Below are positions 10,310 to 19,866 of a DNA stretch of 64,000 nt, one piece after another. Each line of letters begins with the position of its first letter. The first letter of the stretch is position 1. The DNA lies in the NCBI RefSeq assembly GCF_006874425.1, contig NZ_VIJZ01000006.1, positions 62,001 through 126,000 on the forward strand, read 5' to 3'. The DNA comes from Paenibacillus ottowii (GTDB taxonomy: Bacteria > Bacillota > Bacilli > Paenibacillales > Paenibacillaceae). The notes beneath the pieces are model-generated. The model did no database searches and had not been told where the DNA came from. It worked only from the letters and a program-made list of their open reading frames with translations. A program made the position numbers and the translations under genes.

Positions 10310-12043
10310 CTATCTTCTCAAATGAACGATGGCCTGCAAGCCCTGATCGGTATTACGCAACTTTAAGCGACCACCTATAGTCTTCAGATATGCATCCATG
10401 TGATACAGGCTGAACGTATGCTCCTGTGAGTTTTGAGAATAGTCCGGCTGGAAATAGCTCCAACGCATCTTATCATCAATCCCGCCGCCTGTGTCTTCAA
10501 TGATAACCATAATTTCAGTTTCTTCTAGTCGTGAGCTAATCTTAAGCATATGCGATTGCCGCTTGGACCGCAGCCCTGTCCGACCCCGGACCTGATCCTC
10601 CGGCTGCTCTCCGTCTTGGTTCATGGCCTGCACAGCATTTTCCAGCAGCCCCTGAATCGTTTTGTACAGCATGGGCGCTTGTGCTGCAATCGATGGAACT
10701 GGCTCTTGCCGCAAGGTCACTTGAATGTGCTTCATATTCAGCGAACGGTTCGCCCATTTCAGCGATTCGGACAATACCTCATTCATATCCGTGAAGCTGA
10801 TTCCGCTATTATCATGCATTTTCTCTTCCAGTTCATCACGCAAGCTACGGACGCCTGTCAGCAGCTCTCCTAGTGAGGATTCCTGTCTGAGACGACCCTG
10901 GATGAAATTTTCATTCAGCTCGCGGAAATACTCCAATTCCTCATGAGATGCTCCTTTTCCCTGACTGGAAGCCACTTCAAAGCGGTTGGCCAGATCTTGA
11001 TAAAACCCCAACAGCTTTAAATCATCGCCGCCGGTGAGACGGCTAGTCTGTTCTTGCAGGTCTTGTAGCTGTTGCTCAATCGTCTGCATTAACGGCAAAT
11101 AATATGTGTCCTGTTGCTGTCGCATATCTTCATCCCGCCGCTGGTCACGCACTTGATTGTTCACGATGGCATCTTTCACAATCCGTTTGCGGAACTGGAT
11201 GAGCATGACCCACAGAATCATAAGTATTAAAGCCATCACCATCCACAACTGTTTGCGAAAGGAGCTGATTCGCTGAGCAGTGTCCTGACTGACATCCTTA
11301 ACCGATATGTAAAGGGCCTCATCTCCAATGCGGCTGAATCCTATTCCGTATTTCTCTCCACGATCTTCAACGATGCCTGTATTGCCCTCCAGCAGCCTCC
11401 GGGTTACACCTGTGATGTCCGTCCGGTTGATATCCGGAGTATTGCGGGAAGCTACGATTTTGAATTGATCGTTATACAATAAAATCTCGTGCGGATTCAC
11501 CGGCTTACTTTTAATAATTCCGCTGAGCATTTCAGCGTCAACCGTGCGCACCATAAAACCGCCCGTTTGCGCTCCTTGAATCCTGCACGCTATGTACTGG
11601 GCTGGCTGATGGTCCTTAGTCACAAAAGAGCTTACTGCACAACCATTTTGCAGCCATTTAATCTGTTGGACTGCACTCCTCATCTCACGATTGTCACGTC
11701 CGACCAGCACATGATACTGTTCATCCAGCACATAAAAAGACCCGCTCTCACGCTTAAATCCCTCAGCATATTGACGTGTTCTCTGATTCAGCATCTCTCT
11801 GCCCAGATTGGACGACAGCTCCTTAAGTTCGGCCTGCCATGCGGTATAACGCTCTGTTATGCTGCCAGACAGTTCCTGGACCTCATACTGGAGCTGCTCG
11901 TTCTGAATTGCCGCCAAGTGACCGCTGAATTGCCGCATGACAAACCATTGTAGCACAGCAGCCAAGCACACGGTCACACATAGAACAATCAGGTACAGGA
12001 TCAGCTTTTGCCAACTTGGTTTCAGCAAAGCCCATTGTTTCAT
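10310..12043 (-). CDS. Sensor histidine kinase-like protein with extracytoplasmic sensor
   Basis: 577 residues. Membrane helices lie at about 13-35 and 267-285 and enclose a roughly 230-residue outer domain of Cache-like length. A coiled-coil region (about 300-400) and a C-terminal HATPase domain follow, with N-box LLENAVQAM (N469) and G1-box EDTGGGID (517-521). No standard H-box is visible. The only histidine at the right distance is H367 in SHEELEYF, 102 residues before the N-box, and it lacks the usual Thr/Asn and Pro after it. The gene overlaps the 152-residue gene upstream by four bases (ATGA), so the two are coupled. The stand-alone receiver protein divergent at 12532 is the obvious partner (inference). 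Confidence 0.8.
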   Translation of the reverse strand: MKQWALLKPSWQKLILYLIVLCVTVCLAAVLQWFVMRQFSGHLAAIQNEQLQYEVQELSGSITERYTAWQAELKELSSNLGREMLNQRTRQYAEGFKRESGSFYVLDEQYHVLVGRDNREMRSAVQQIKWLQNGCAVSSFVTKDHQPAQYIACRIQGAQTGGFMVRTVDAEMLSGIIKSKPVNPHEILLYNDQFKIVASRNTPDINRTDITGVTRRLLEGNTGIVEDRGEKYGIGFSRIGDEALYISVKDVSQDTAQRISSFRKQLWMVMALILMILWVMLIQFRKRIVKDAIVNNQVRDQRRDEDMRQQQDTYYLPLMQTIEQQLQDLQEQTSRLTGGDDLKLLGFYQDLANRFEVASSQGKGASHEELEYFRELNENFIQGRLRQESSLGELLTGVRSLRDELEEKMHDNSGISFTDMNEVLSESLKWANRSLNMKHIQVTLRQEPVPSIAAQAPMLYKTIQGLLENAVQAMNQDGEQPEDQVRGRTGLRSKRQSHMLKISSRLEETEIMVIIEDTGGGIDDKMRWSYFQPDYSQNSQEHTFSLYHMDAYLKTIGGRLKLRNTDQGLQAIVHLRR

Positions 12044-12498
12044 GCCCTATCCCCTCCATTTTGTTCAAGACGACCCAAGATCGCTTGCATCAGGCATTCC
12101 AGCTCGTAGCTGACCAGCGGTAGACGCGCGCACAGCAACCGGGGGGTGCGGCGCTGAAGGGCGGCAAACCTCGCAGCGGTTTCCGTTGCCCCATCCGTCA
12201 GCAGGATCAACTCGCATGTTTTAGCGATGTATAGGCGATCCAGCTCTTCCTCGCCGTATGCTCGCAGATCCACAACGTAAATATCATGTCGGTCGTCCAT
12301 ATGCTGGAGTGCACGGGAGACAGCCAGGGTCACCCCTGTATGCCACGCAGCATGATACTGGTGAAAAAGACGCATCCCTTTTTCCCAGAGCGCATGCTCA
12401 GCCGAATCAAATCGTTCACAAAAAAGACGCAACGCCCGTTCTGTATTGACATCTTTTAAAAATGCCAAAACGCTGATATTATACATGTAGTTCCTCAT
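12040..12498 (-). CDS. Unknown protein coupled to the sensor kinase
   Basis: 152 residues, no family recognised. It is soluble with no signal peptide. The middle has an alternating hydrophobic pattern (DIYVVDLRAYG, CELILLTDGA) that suggests a small alpha/beta fold of receiver or Rossmann type. The start ATG is preceded by AGGAAG, six bases away. Its stop overlaps the start of the kinase gene (ATGA), and the next gene on the other side is a divergently transcribed receiver protein 33 bases away. That position suggests a role in the same signalling unit, but no function can be stated. Confidence 0.72.
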   Translation of the reverse strand: MRNYMYNISVLAFLKDVNTERALRLFCERFDSAEHALWEKGMRLFHQYHAAWHTGVTLAVSRALQHMDDRHDIYVVDLRAYGEEELDRLYIAKTCELILLTDGATETAARFAALQRRTPRLLCARLPLVSYELECLMQAILGRLEQNGGDRA

Positions 12499-12531
12499 TT
12501 CTTACTTCCTGATTGGAGTTGCGCAGTTCTT

Positions 12532-13236
12532 ATGACACCCCAAAACATTCTATTTGTTGATGACAGTCCTATGGTGCTGTCCCTGCTTGAACGGACATTG
12601 ATGCAAGAAACTTTCACCCTACATACCGCTCACACACCTAAGGAAGCCCTGCAAGTGCTGAAACAGCACCCGATTGATGTGGTCGTTTCCGATCTGCTTA
12701 TGCCTGGTTTGGACGGAATTACGTTCCTTCGTATGATTAAGAAGGATTATCCGCATATCGTACGCATCATTTTATCTGGTCATCTGCATACGCAGTCCAT
12801 TTTATCGGCCATTAATCAAGTAGGTGTGTTCCGTTTTTTGACGAAACCGCTGGAACTGGATGATAACACGCTAAAAAAGATACTGTATGAGGCGCTTGAT
12901 CAGGCTAAGCTCAATCGAAACAGCCTGCATGCAGATCAGAACGTAGCCTCTGACCTATCGGCATTTATAGACAGCATTTTGAATGCTCCGTACCGACCGT
13001 ATGTATTGCTAAATGATCAAGATATCGTAACTGCCGTACACATTGCACTTGCTGAGCTGTATCCTGTCGGCTGCTCACTACGTCATCCCGATGGTAGAGG
13101 TATTCAGTTAACTCCGCATTCATTGTATATACCGTATGCAGAGTCGGAATCTTCTGATCCCGACCTGTACTCGCTGGATACGCTGACCCTTGGGCATTCA
13201 TCCTTACGCCTTATCCGCCTTAGCGAGATCGCCTGA
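12532..13236 (+). CDS. Stand-alone response regulator (receiver plus unknown C-terminal domain)
   Basis: 234 residues. Residues 1-125 are a complete receiver: acidic pair D10-D11, phospho-acceptor D54 (VVSDLLMPG), S82 in ILSG and K105 in LTKP. The C-terminal 105 residues show no DNA-binding, GGDEF or HD-GYP motif and are not recognised. Output is therefore probably protein-protein contact. The spacing from GGAG to ATG is long (13 bases). It is divergent from the unknown/kinase pair and its 3' end overlaps the convergent family 2 glycosyltransferase by 33 bases, an antisense arrangement. Phosphorylation by the neighbouring kinase is inferred. Confidence 0.85.
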   Translation: MTPQNILFVDDSPMVLSLLERTLMQETFTLHTAHTPKEALQVLKQHPIDVVVSDLLMPGLDGITFLRMIKKDYPHIVRIILSGHLHTQSILSAINQVGVFRFLTKPLELDDNTLKKILYEALDQAKLNRNSLHADQNVASDLSAFIDSILNAPYRPYVLLNDQDIVTAVHIALAELYPVGCSLRHPDGRGIQLTPHSLYIPYAESESSDPDLYSLDTLTLGHSSLRLIRLSEIA

Positions 13237-14115
13237 GTGACGGGTGCCGCCCTTTAACACGGCGGCTACCCCAATCACAGTCAGGCAGATATACATCCAC
13301 AGCATCCCTGCCGTAAGTAGCGGATGGCGGATATAGTTTTTTACATTCCCCCATGTATACAACACCGGACGAAAGAAGTACCAACGTTCCAGCGCCTTTC
13401 GCAATCCGCCCTCTTCAGATGACATCGTACGATCCATCACCGAAAAGTAGTAGGCTTTTTTACGTAATACATCCTGCAGATATACCTGTTTTTCATCATG
13501 ATATACCCGTGTAAATACGGCCCGGCGAATGACTCCGCCAGATTCGATATAGCGCAAGGTGGGCTGTATTTCTTCAAAGGCAATCTGCTCCGCATTAAAG
13601 CCGCCTGTGGATTCGTAAGCGCTCATTCGCCAGAAGCGTGCTGCTTCAATGGAGCGTTTTCCCAAGGTCTCTCCCGCGTTGTTAATGACATTCCGCTCGA
13701 AAACCTTCACTTTGGAAAAAAAATTTTTGGCTTCCGAATATGCCTCCTCCGGTACAACCAAGGCGCCGATTTCCTGATGGTCGTCAAAAAAGTCGATACT
13801 CTGCTGGATCAGATGTTCGGCCAAAATCATATCGGAATCCACTACCAATATGTATTCAGCCCCCAAGCGTTTCGCTTCCTCAACGGCCTTGACCCTCGCA
13901 ACTCCCCGCTCTCCATGAGGAAGCTCTAGTACTGTTACGGGCACCGAACTTCCTGCTGACAGCATACAAATCGTCTCAACCGTCCGGTCATTGGAGCCAT
14001 CATCAGCAATTACAATATGCAGATCCTTATAATTTTGCCCCATACAGCTCCGCAAACAAGGCTCTATCGTACGTTCATTGTTGTACGTGGAGAAGAGAAT
14101 GACCACTTTGTCCAC
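13204..14115 (-). CDS. Family 2 glycosyltransferase
   Basis: 303 residues with a GT-A fold. VVILFSTYNNERTIEPC opens the nucleotide-binding half, ADDGSNDRT is the first acidic motif and VVDSDM is the DxD metal site. A hydrophobic C-terminal segment (about 265-290) should bind it to the inner membrane face. The start is GTG with GGAGG nine bases upstream. It overlaps the GT4 gene upstream by 41 bases and is the last gene of the four-gene run 17676 to 13204. The donor sugar cannot be read from sequence; GDP-mannose is plausible because manC is close. Confidence 0.88.
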   Translation of the reverse strand: MDKVVILFSTYNNERTIEPCLRSCMGQNYKDLHIVIADDGSNDRTVETICMLSAGSSVPVTVLELPHGERGVARVKAVEEAKRLGAEYILVVDSDMILAEHLIQQSIDFFDDHQEIGALVVPEEAYSEAKNFFSKVKVFERNVINNAGETLGKRSIEAARFWRMSAYESTGGFNAEQIAFEEIQPTLRYIESGGVIRRAVFTRVYHDEKQVYLQDVLRKKAYYFSVMDRTMSSEEGGLRKALERWYFFRPVLYTWGNVKNYIRHPLLTAGMLWMYICLTVIGVAAVLKGGTRHSGDLAKADKA

Positions 14116-15301
14116 TCTGTTCCGCCTCCTCTATCCAATCCTTCATCAACTGCTCAAACGCAGCAGCCGTATGGTCAAAATGGAATCTTAGCGCATATTG
14201 ATATGCTCGCTCACGGATGGCCATATAATCTTCGCCACCCTTTGCCACTCTTTCCATTTGCTCAGATAATCCCCGAATATCCCCGTGAAAGCATAAATAG
14301 CCGCTTTTTCCGAAATCGGTCGCGTCCACCAAACCGGGGGAGTTGCTGACAATGCTGGGTGTTCCAACGGCTGCCGCCTCGGTAATCGTCAACCCCCAGC
14401 CTTCACGTAGGGAAGGAAACACGAGCGCATGGGCACGACTCATCAGCTCCAGCTTATGCTCTGGTGAAACAAATCCGTAAAAGGTAATATCAGCTTGCGA
14501 ATGCCCCTGTTCATCCGGTTCTTCATATGTCAATCCATACCGCTCTATAATCGGCAATAATTGCTCTGCCACATAGGTTTTATCGGTTTTTCCGGCAATC
14601 CATAACATAGCCTGGGGGAACTTTTCCTTGAGCTGCCCAAAGGCTTCAACGACTAGATCAATGCCTTTATATTTAACGAAGCGTCCTGCATACATAAAGG
14701 TCGGATTAGACTCCTTCGTTAAAAAGTGTTCACGTGGCCAATGATCAAACTCAATGCCTTCTGGTAAAAGGTGAACACGATCCGGATGAAAACCAAGCTT
14801 AAGCAGATCATACCGGGTAGACGGGGATACCGTGAGCGTCCGATCCTTCCGTGCCAGCTTAAGCATCAGGGGCTCCAGATGAAATCCAATCATATTTAGC
14901 GGAAAGCGGGTATTTTCATACCATATTTCTCTTGTTAGCTGATGTATGAAAAAAATCCGCTTGGATGCCTCCACCCAAAATCGGGTAAAGAACTGATGCG
15001 TATTCGCCTGATTGATCACGTAGTCTATCTGCTTCCGGTGACGACGGTAATAGCGCATCGCATAATAAATAACACTGTATATGTTTCCTTTGCGAATATA
15101 GGTAATACCGTCAATCACTTCATGCTCGGGCATCCCCTCAAAATGGGGCGAGAAATGAATGAACTGAAAACGGTCTTGCTGTGTGCGTTTCAGCATTTCA
15201 TGGGTAAAAACTTCTGCTCCCCCGCTTTTCGGAGAACGAATGTCACGCCAGGAAAGCAATAGAACGACGGTTTTACCGTTCTGTTCAAGTATGGTAGTCA
15301 T
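14075..15301 (-). CDS. Family 4 glycosyltransferase
   Basis: 408 residues with a GT-B fold of the GT4 type. SPKSGGAEVFTHEM at the N-terminus is the acceptor-side glycine-rich loop. GRFVKYKGIDLVVEAF marks the start of the donor domain, and FPSLREGWGLTITEAAAVG is the EX7E signature. It should retain the anomeric configuration of the donor. The start is ATG with AAGGGGGG nine bases away. It overlaps the flippase gene by 17 bases and the following GT2 gene by 41 bases, so translation is tightly coupled. Confidence 0.92.
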   Translation of the reverse strand: MTTILEQNGKTVVLLLSWRDIRSPKSGGAEVFTHEMLKRTQQDRFQFIHFSPHFEGMPEHEVIDGITYIRKGNIYSVIYYAMRYYRRHRKQIDYVINQANTHQFFTRFWVEASKRIFFIHQLTREIWYENTRFPLNMIGFHLEPLMLKLARKDRTLTVSPSTRYDLLKLGFHPDRVHLLPEGIEFDHWPREHFLTKESNPTFMYAGRFVKYKGIDLVVEAFGQLKEKFPQAMLWIAGKTDKTYVAEQLLPIIERYGLTYEEPDEQGHSQADITFYGFVSPEHKLELMSRAHALVFPSLREGWGLTITEAAAVGTPSIVSNSPGLVDATDFGKSGYLCFHGDIRGLSEQMERVAKGGEDYMAIRERAYQYALRFHFDHTAAAFEQLMKDWIEEAEQSGQSGHSLLHVQQ

Positions 15302-16550
15302 GGGGTGAATCCCCCCTTATCTTTATTTTGAACAAATATATATAGGCATCTATCACAAAATAGAGAGACATTGCCCCGTAAACAATCAACTCTGACAGCA
15401 AAAAATCAACTGGGTCTGTGTGAGCCATATGAAAGGCTGCTACTAAAACAGCTGCTCCTGCTACCAGACTAAATATAAATTTGCGTCTGCCCACCAATAC
15501 GTGCACATGCACAAAAAACATCACGATGGAAAATAACCAGTACACCCAGCCTCCCCATGGAATATAGACCTCCACTGACTGGTAAGAAGCTCCAAATAAT
15601 ATGGGAATAGACGATGGGAATATATAGGTCGTGCCCACATATACACACAGCGCAGCGACAGCCATTAACCCAGCATAGATGGCAATTAACTTGCCCAAAG
15701 TCTGACGGTCATGCCCCTGCGCACCGATCTTGGGGATAAAGGCCGCAATCAGGCTGTAGGAAACGTAATAGACCAATTGGCTGTACTTCAGTGCAATGGC
15801 ATAGCCGCTGGCTTGCTCGGGAAAGTAATGCTGTACATACAACATGTCGATGGAGATACAAAACAGAATGAATAAATTCGTCATAAGGCTATCGGTAAAA
15901 TCCTGACCAAGTGACTTCCATAGCCCAGCAGGGATACGTTCTCCACTGTGTGTAGTTATGGATAAGCCACGGGCCGAAATGATCCAGCCGTGAAGCAACG
16001 ACAGCAGCATTCCTCCGCAACTTGCCAACAGTAGAGCTTCCAGCTTTAAACCTAGTGCGGCCAGGACAAAAAACAGGCTCAGTTTCCCTATGACCTCAAT
16101 GTAATAATTCACATTGAGCGCTAGCATGCGTTCCCTACCCTGTAAATCTCCGCGGCATGAACTCACGAGAATATGCAGTCCGATCAAGCCATACAGCATG
16201 AATAGCGGGCCAGATTCGACGCCCAATAGCGAGCGCAGCAACGGATGAAGGAAGAGTAAAAGGATCATGGCAAGCACAGTTAGCACCAGAGGTGCTTTTA
16301 GTAATAGAGAACCGAGCGGTAAGCTGCGTAGTGGAAGGTTCTTGTCACCCTTGGATACCAGTTTGGCGGTTAATAGCTGGATGGATAAGCCCAAAACGGA
16401 CAACAGTGCAAAAAGGGCCAACAGCGCGTTCGCCTGACCATAGGCTTGTCCGGTCAGATACCAGCTCGCTGCAATGTGGAAGAAAAAATTAAATCCGTTA
16501 AGCAGCACATTAAAGAGAGGAAACATCAACGAACGCAATCGGTTGTTCAC
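15285..16550 (-). CDS. Polysaccharide flippase (Wzx/MATE-like)
   Basis: 421 residues with about twelve membrane segments over the whole length and no soluble domain, the pattern of oligosaccharide flippases of the MOP superfamily. Such proteins turn lipid-linked sugar units to the outer membrane face. The start is GTG, and its site overlaps the end of the preceding GT2 gene. Neighbours on both sides are glycosyltransferases, which supports a role in export of the repeat unit. No Wzy polymerase is recognisable in the locus; the GT-C-like giant could do a later outer-face step (inference). Confidence 0.82.
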   Translation of the reverse strand: MNNRLRSLMFPLFNVLLNGFNFFFHIAASWYLTGQAYGQANALLALFALLSVLGLSIQLLTAKLVSKGDKNLPLRSLPLGSLLLKAPLVLTVLAMILLLFLHPLLRSLLGVESGPLFMLYGLIGLHILVSSCRGDLQGRERMLALNVNYYIEVIGKLSLFFVLAALGLKLEALLLASCGGMLLSLLHGWIISARGLSITTHSGERIPAGLWKSLGQDFTDSLMTNLFILFCISIDMLYVQHYFPEQASGYAIALKYSQLVYYVSYSLIAAFIPKIGAQGHDRQTLGKLIAIYAGLMAVAALCVYVGTTYIFPSSIPILFGASYQSVEVYIPWGGWVYWLFSIVMFFVHVHVLVGRRKFIFSLVAGAAVLVAAFHMAHTDPVDFLLSELIVYGAMSLYFVIDAYIYLFKIKIRGDSPHDYHT

Positions 16551-16554
16551 GTGG

Positions 16555-17676
16555 TTATCTCACCCGCCGATCCAGTCGCCAAATTTCAATGATCGAGCGC
16601 AAAAAACGAATGGAATCCTTCCAGACATGAATGTGCGAGCCATCTCGGTCAATGCATTTGACGGGTAATTGCAGCACACGGAGTTGAAGTCGCTTGGCAA
16701 TAAACATCATCTCCAGATCCAGCGCCAGTCCGAGTTGTTCCTTCAAATGTGGAAACATCCGCTTCACGGCAACCGAACTCATCACTTTAAGCCCCGTCTG
16801 GGAATCTACCACACCTGTTGGTAGAAAGGGGCGGGAAACGATCCGTTTGCCAAAGCTGACGATAGATCGTAATAAAGAACGATTCTCGGCGGTCATATCT
16901 TTGGTTCCGATCACAACGTCATAGTAGCCCTGCTGAACAACATTAATCATTCTGGCAATATCCTCTATGAAAAAGGAATCGTCTGCATCCACAAATACAT
17001 AGTAATCCGCGCCAATGGTCCGCATCCCTTCCAGATACGTCCCTGCCTTGCGTGTATTGCGTCCCAATTCCCTGGTTTGAAGCAGCGGACTCAGATTCTG
17101 GTTAATCCGGTTTACAGACAAATCCGTTGCGGCCCCCAGCGCTTTAATCAAGGCATTCGTGCCATCGTGGCTACCATCATCAATGAGATAAATTGAACCC
17201 TCTATAATATGGCTGCGGATAAAGGCTTGCAGTCGCTCAGCAAAGGTTTTGACATGAACAAAACGCTTCTCTTCGTTATATACAGACAAGATGAATGCAA
17301 CATGCTGGCTTCTGGTCGAATACTCGGGATAGAGCAAGCTTTGTATTTCAGAAAGGATTTCTTCGGTATCATTGGCTTGCCAAAATAGCAGACGCAATCG
17401 GCCCACTCCGATAATTTGCACCATATGCTGATCACTGAACGGATCGGTTACATCCGTGACCAATAGCAATGGCATTTGCGGAAATTCGCTACGGATTTGA
17501 TTGGCTTTTCGCACAGCTTGCCCCGGCTCCCTATAATCAATCAAGCAGCAACATGCATCCTCGTAGACTGAAGCGGTCTCCGTGTCCTCGCACTGTATAT
17601 ATTGGTAAAAACAAATCACATTGGGATAATCAATAGCCCTGTTGTTATCACTAAAAATGGCTATAGGTCCCTGCAC
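16555..17676 (-). CDS. Receiver-like domain fused to a family 2 glycosyltransferase
   Basis: 373 residues. Residues 125-373 are a dolichyl-phosphate-mannose-synthase-like GT2 (FILSVYNEEKRF, YLIDDGSHDGT, VFVDADDSFF), of the type that makes polyprenyl-phosphate sugars. Residues 1-118 look like a response-regulator receiver. IAIFSDN matches the first strand, CLIDYREPG matches the phospho-acceptor strand with D47 and P51, LLLVTD supplies T74, and DTEEILSEIQSLL is the last helix. The conserved lysine is missing (FWQA in its place). The start is GTG with AAAGGAGAGG before it. First gene of the glycosyltransferase operon. Control of the transferase by phosphorylation or by protein contact is inferred and has not been described to my knowledge. 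Confidence 0.8.
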   Translation of the reverse strand: MQGPIAIFSDNNRAIDYPNVICFYQYIQCEDTETASVYEDACCCLIDYREPGQAVRKANQIRSEFPQMPLLLVTDVTDPFSDQHMVQIIGVGRLRLLFWQANDTEEILSEIQSLLYPEYSTRSQHVAFILSVYNEEKRFVHVKTFAERLQAFIRSHIIEGSIYLIDDGSHDGTNALIKALGAATDLSVNRINQNLSPLLQTRELGRNTRKAGTYLEGMRTIGADYYVFVDADDSFFIEDIARMINVVQQGYYDVVIGTKDMTAENRSLLRSIVSFGKRIVSRPFLPTGVVDSQTGLKVMSSVAVKRMFPHLKEQLGLALDLEMMFIAKRLQLRVLQLPVKCIDRDGSHIHVWKDSIRFLRSIIEIWRLDRRVR

Positions 17677-18072
17677 ACAAACCTCTCCTTTTCCCCCGAA
17701 TAGTTCTATTTTGTTGAAAAAGATTTAAAAATGTTTGCTTAGAAAGATTAAATTAATGTCCAAATACTTCATATTTTCTTAACAAAATAGCTGACATTCC
17801 TTGATATATAAGCATATAAGAGAAGAAAGACTAATTTTCATATTTGATAAAAACAGAGCATTTAGACCTGATTCATTAGGACTACAAACATACAGATTAC
17901 AAGGTGAATTCAAATTCAAAATCGGTGCTATAGAATCAATAAAAAGATACACATATGGTCATTTTGTCATAGACATAATAGATGAATAAAACCAATTGGC
18001 ACGTCCATACTATGGATAACATGTCATTTTTCACATGAATAATTATCGAAATATGAGAAAGAAGGTCCTTCT
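17677..18072. other. AT-rich intergenic region
   Basis: About 400 bases between divergent genes, clearly richer in A and T than its surroundings. It must hold the promoters for the glycosyltransferase operon (minus) and for malic enzyme (plus). A 62-codon frame from a TTG at 17801 has no ribosome-binding site and matches nothing I know. I could not assign promoter boxes with confidence. Confidence 0.4.
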
Positions 18073-19794
18073 ATGGAAGCATTTTATGTCAATCGTGATG
18101 GGTCATTATCTACTCCCTTGCGAGGGAAGGATGTGCTGGCAAACCCTCTTTTGAACAAAGGTGTGGCATTTACAGAAGAAGAACGCAAAGAACTGGGCTT
18201 GGAAGGAATTCTTCCTCCCACTGTCCTTTCATTGGAGAAACAGAGTGTTCGGGCATATCAGCAATTTCTGGCACAACCCACCATGCTGCGTAAAAATGCC
18301 TCGCTTAACGACCTTCACAATCGGAATGTCGTACTCTACTATCGACTGCTGACCGACCATTTGAGTGAGATGCTGCCCGTAGTCTACACACCAACTGTAG
18401 GAACTGCCATTCAAGAATACAGCCATGAGTACAACCGTCCGGGGGGCGTATATTTATCGATAGATCATCCGAATGGTATCGGACAGGCGCTCTCTAATTC
18501 CGGCTTGAGTAGTGAGGATGTTGACCTGATCGTCGTGACGGATTCGGAAAGTATTTTGGGAATTGGTGACTGGGGTGTCGGGGGAATTAACATTGCTATT
18601 GGCAAACTCGCTGTATATACAGCTGCGGCAGGCATTCACCCCGGGCGGGTACTGCCCATTGTACTGGATGTCGGCACGAATAATGAAAAGCTGCTAAATG
18701 ATCCGCTGTATATCGGAAACCGCCACAAACGAGTGCGCGGAGAAGCCTATAATCAATTTATTGATACCTTTATCAGCAAAGCATTAACACAATTCCCGAA
18801 GGCGCTTTTGCATTGGGAGGATGTAGGCAGCGTGAATGCACGCCATATTATAGGGAAATACGGTAAAAATATTCTCACCTTTAATGATGACATCCAGGGC
18901 ACGGGAGCAGTAACCCTGGCTGCGATTATTTCTGCGGTAGGTGTCACCCAAACCCCGCTGCGTGAACAAAAAATACTCGTCTTTGGTCCGGGGGCAGCAG
19001 GAATCGGTAACGCCGACCAAATACGGAGCGCTATGATCAAGGAAGGGCTTCCTGAGGAAGATTCATTCAAGTCGTTTTGGGCCTATGATTATCGTGGACT
19101 GTTAACAGACGATATGAACGATATACTGGATTATCAGAAACCCTATGTGCGTAAAAAGGAAGAAGTCAGCTCGTGGTCCCGATCGGAAGACGGTAAAATA
19201 CCGTTGCTGGAGGTCATCCGTCAGGTTAAACCCACCATCTTGATTGGAACTTCCGGTGTAGCTGGTGCCTTTTCTGAAGAGATTATCAAGGAAATGGCAA
19301 AGCATGTAGAACGACCAATCATTATGCCCATGTCTAATCCTACCAACCTTGCTGAAGCGGTACCTGAGGATTTGATACGGTGGACTGATGGCAAAGCCTT
19401 GATTGCTACTGGAAGTCCTTTCGAGCCCGTTACCTATAACGGTACGAAATTTGAAATTGGTCAGGCGAACAATGCCTTTGTTTTCCCGGGACTGGGTCTG
19501 GGCGCGATTGTGGTCAGAGCCAAAAGAATCACCCCTTCTATGTTTACCGCAGCAGCGGATGCCGTCGCCAACGCCGTAGATTCGAATGAAGTGGGTGGTG
19601 CACTGCTACCCCATATCCGAAAATTACGTGATGTTTCGTACGCGGTTGCGGTTGCGGTAGCGAAGGCCGCAATTCAGGATCAGGTAGCTCAGGCACACAT
19701 TTCAGATATTGAACAAGCCATTCGGGGTGCGATGTGGAAACCGGAATATGTAAAGGTCAAAGCCGTGGAAAATGTAATCCATCACCCTCACTAA
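18073..19794 (+). CDS. maeA: NAD-dependent malic enzyme
   Basis: Oxidative decarboxylation of malate to pyruvate and CO2. 573 residues, normal for the large bacterial/eukaryotic-type enzyme. Visible signatures are VVYTPTVG with the catalytic tyrosine, the WEDVG metal-binding pair, [11 protein letters not shown] with the third metal ligand, and the Rossmann loop [18 protein letters not shown] and GSPF lie near the C-terminus. A single gene with its own AGAAAGAAGG site. It is separated from the thi operon by the TPP riboswitch, so its transcript probably ends before 19.87 kb. Confidence 0.95.
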   Translation: MEAFYVNRDGSLSTPLRGKDVLANPLLNKGVAFTEEERKELGLEGILPPTVLSLEKQSVRAYQQFLAQPTMLRKNASLNDLHNRNVVLYYRLLTDHLSEMLPVVYTPTVGTAIQEYSHEYNRPGGVYLSIDHPNGIGQALSNSGLSSEDVDLIVVTDSESILGIGDWGVGGINIAIGKLAVYTAAAGIHPGRVLPIVLDVGTNNEKLLNDPLYIGNRHKRVRGEAYNQFIDTFISKALTQFPKALLHWEDVGSVNARHIIGKYGKNILTFNDDIQGTGAVTLAAIISAVGVTQTPLREQKILVFGPGAAGIGNADQIRSAMIKEGLPEEDSFKSFWAYDYRGLLTDDMNDILDYQKPYVRKKEEVSSWSRSEDGKIPLLEVIRQVKPTILIGTSGVAGAFSEEIIKEMAKHVERPIIMPMSNPTNLAEAVPEDLIRWTDGKALIATGSPFEPVTYNGTKFEIGQANNAFVFPGLGLGAIVVRAKRITPSMFTAAADAVANAVDSNEVGGALLPHIRKLRDVSYAVAVAVAKAAIQDQVAQAHISDIEQAIRGAMWKPEYVKVKAVENVIHHPH

Positions 19795-19866
19795 TCCTTC
19801 ACCGGGCATGAGCAGTTTGACATAACATAGGAACGATTGTACAGTATTAGTCAAAAGAATAGGAAA

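Noticed and set aside
17801..17989. 62-codon frame from TTG in the gap before malic enzyme
   Set aside because: No ribosome-binding site, AT-rich promoter region, no recognisable family.
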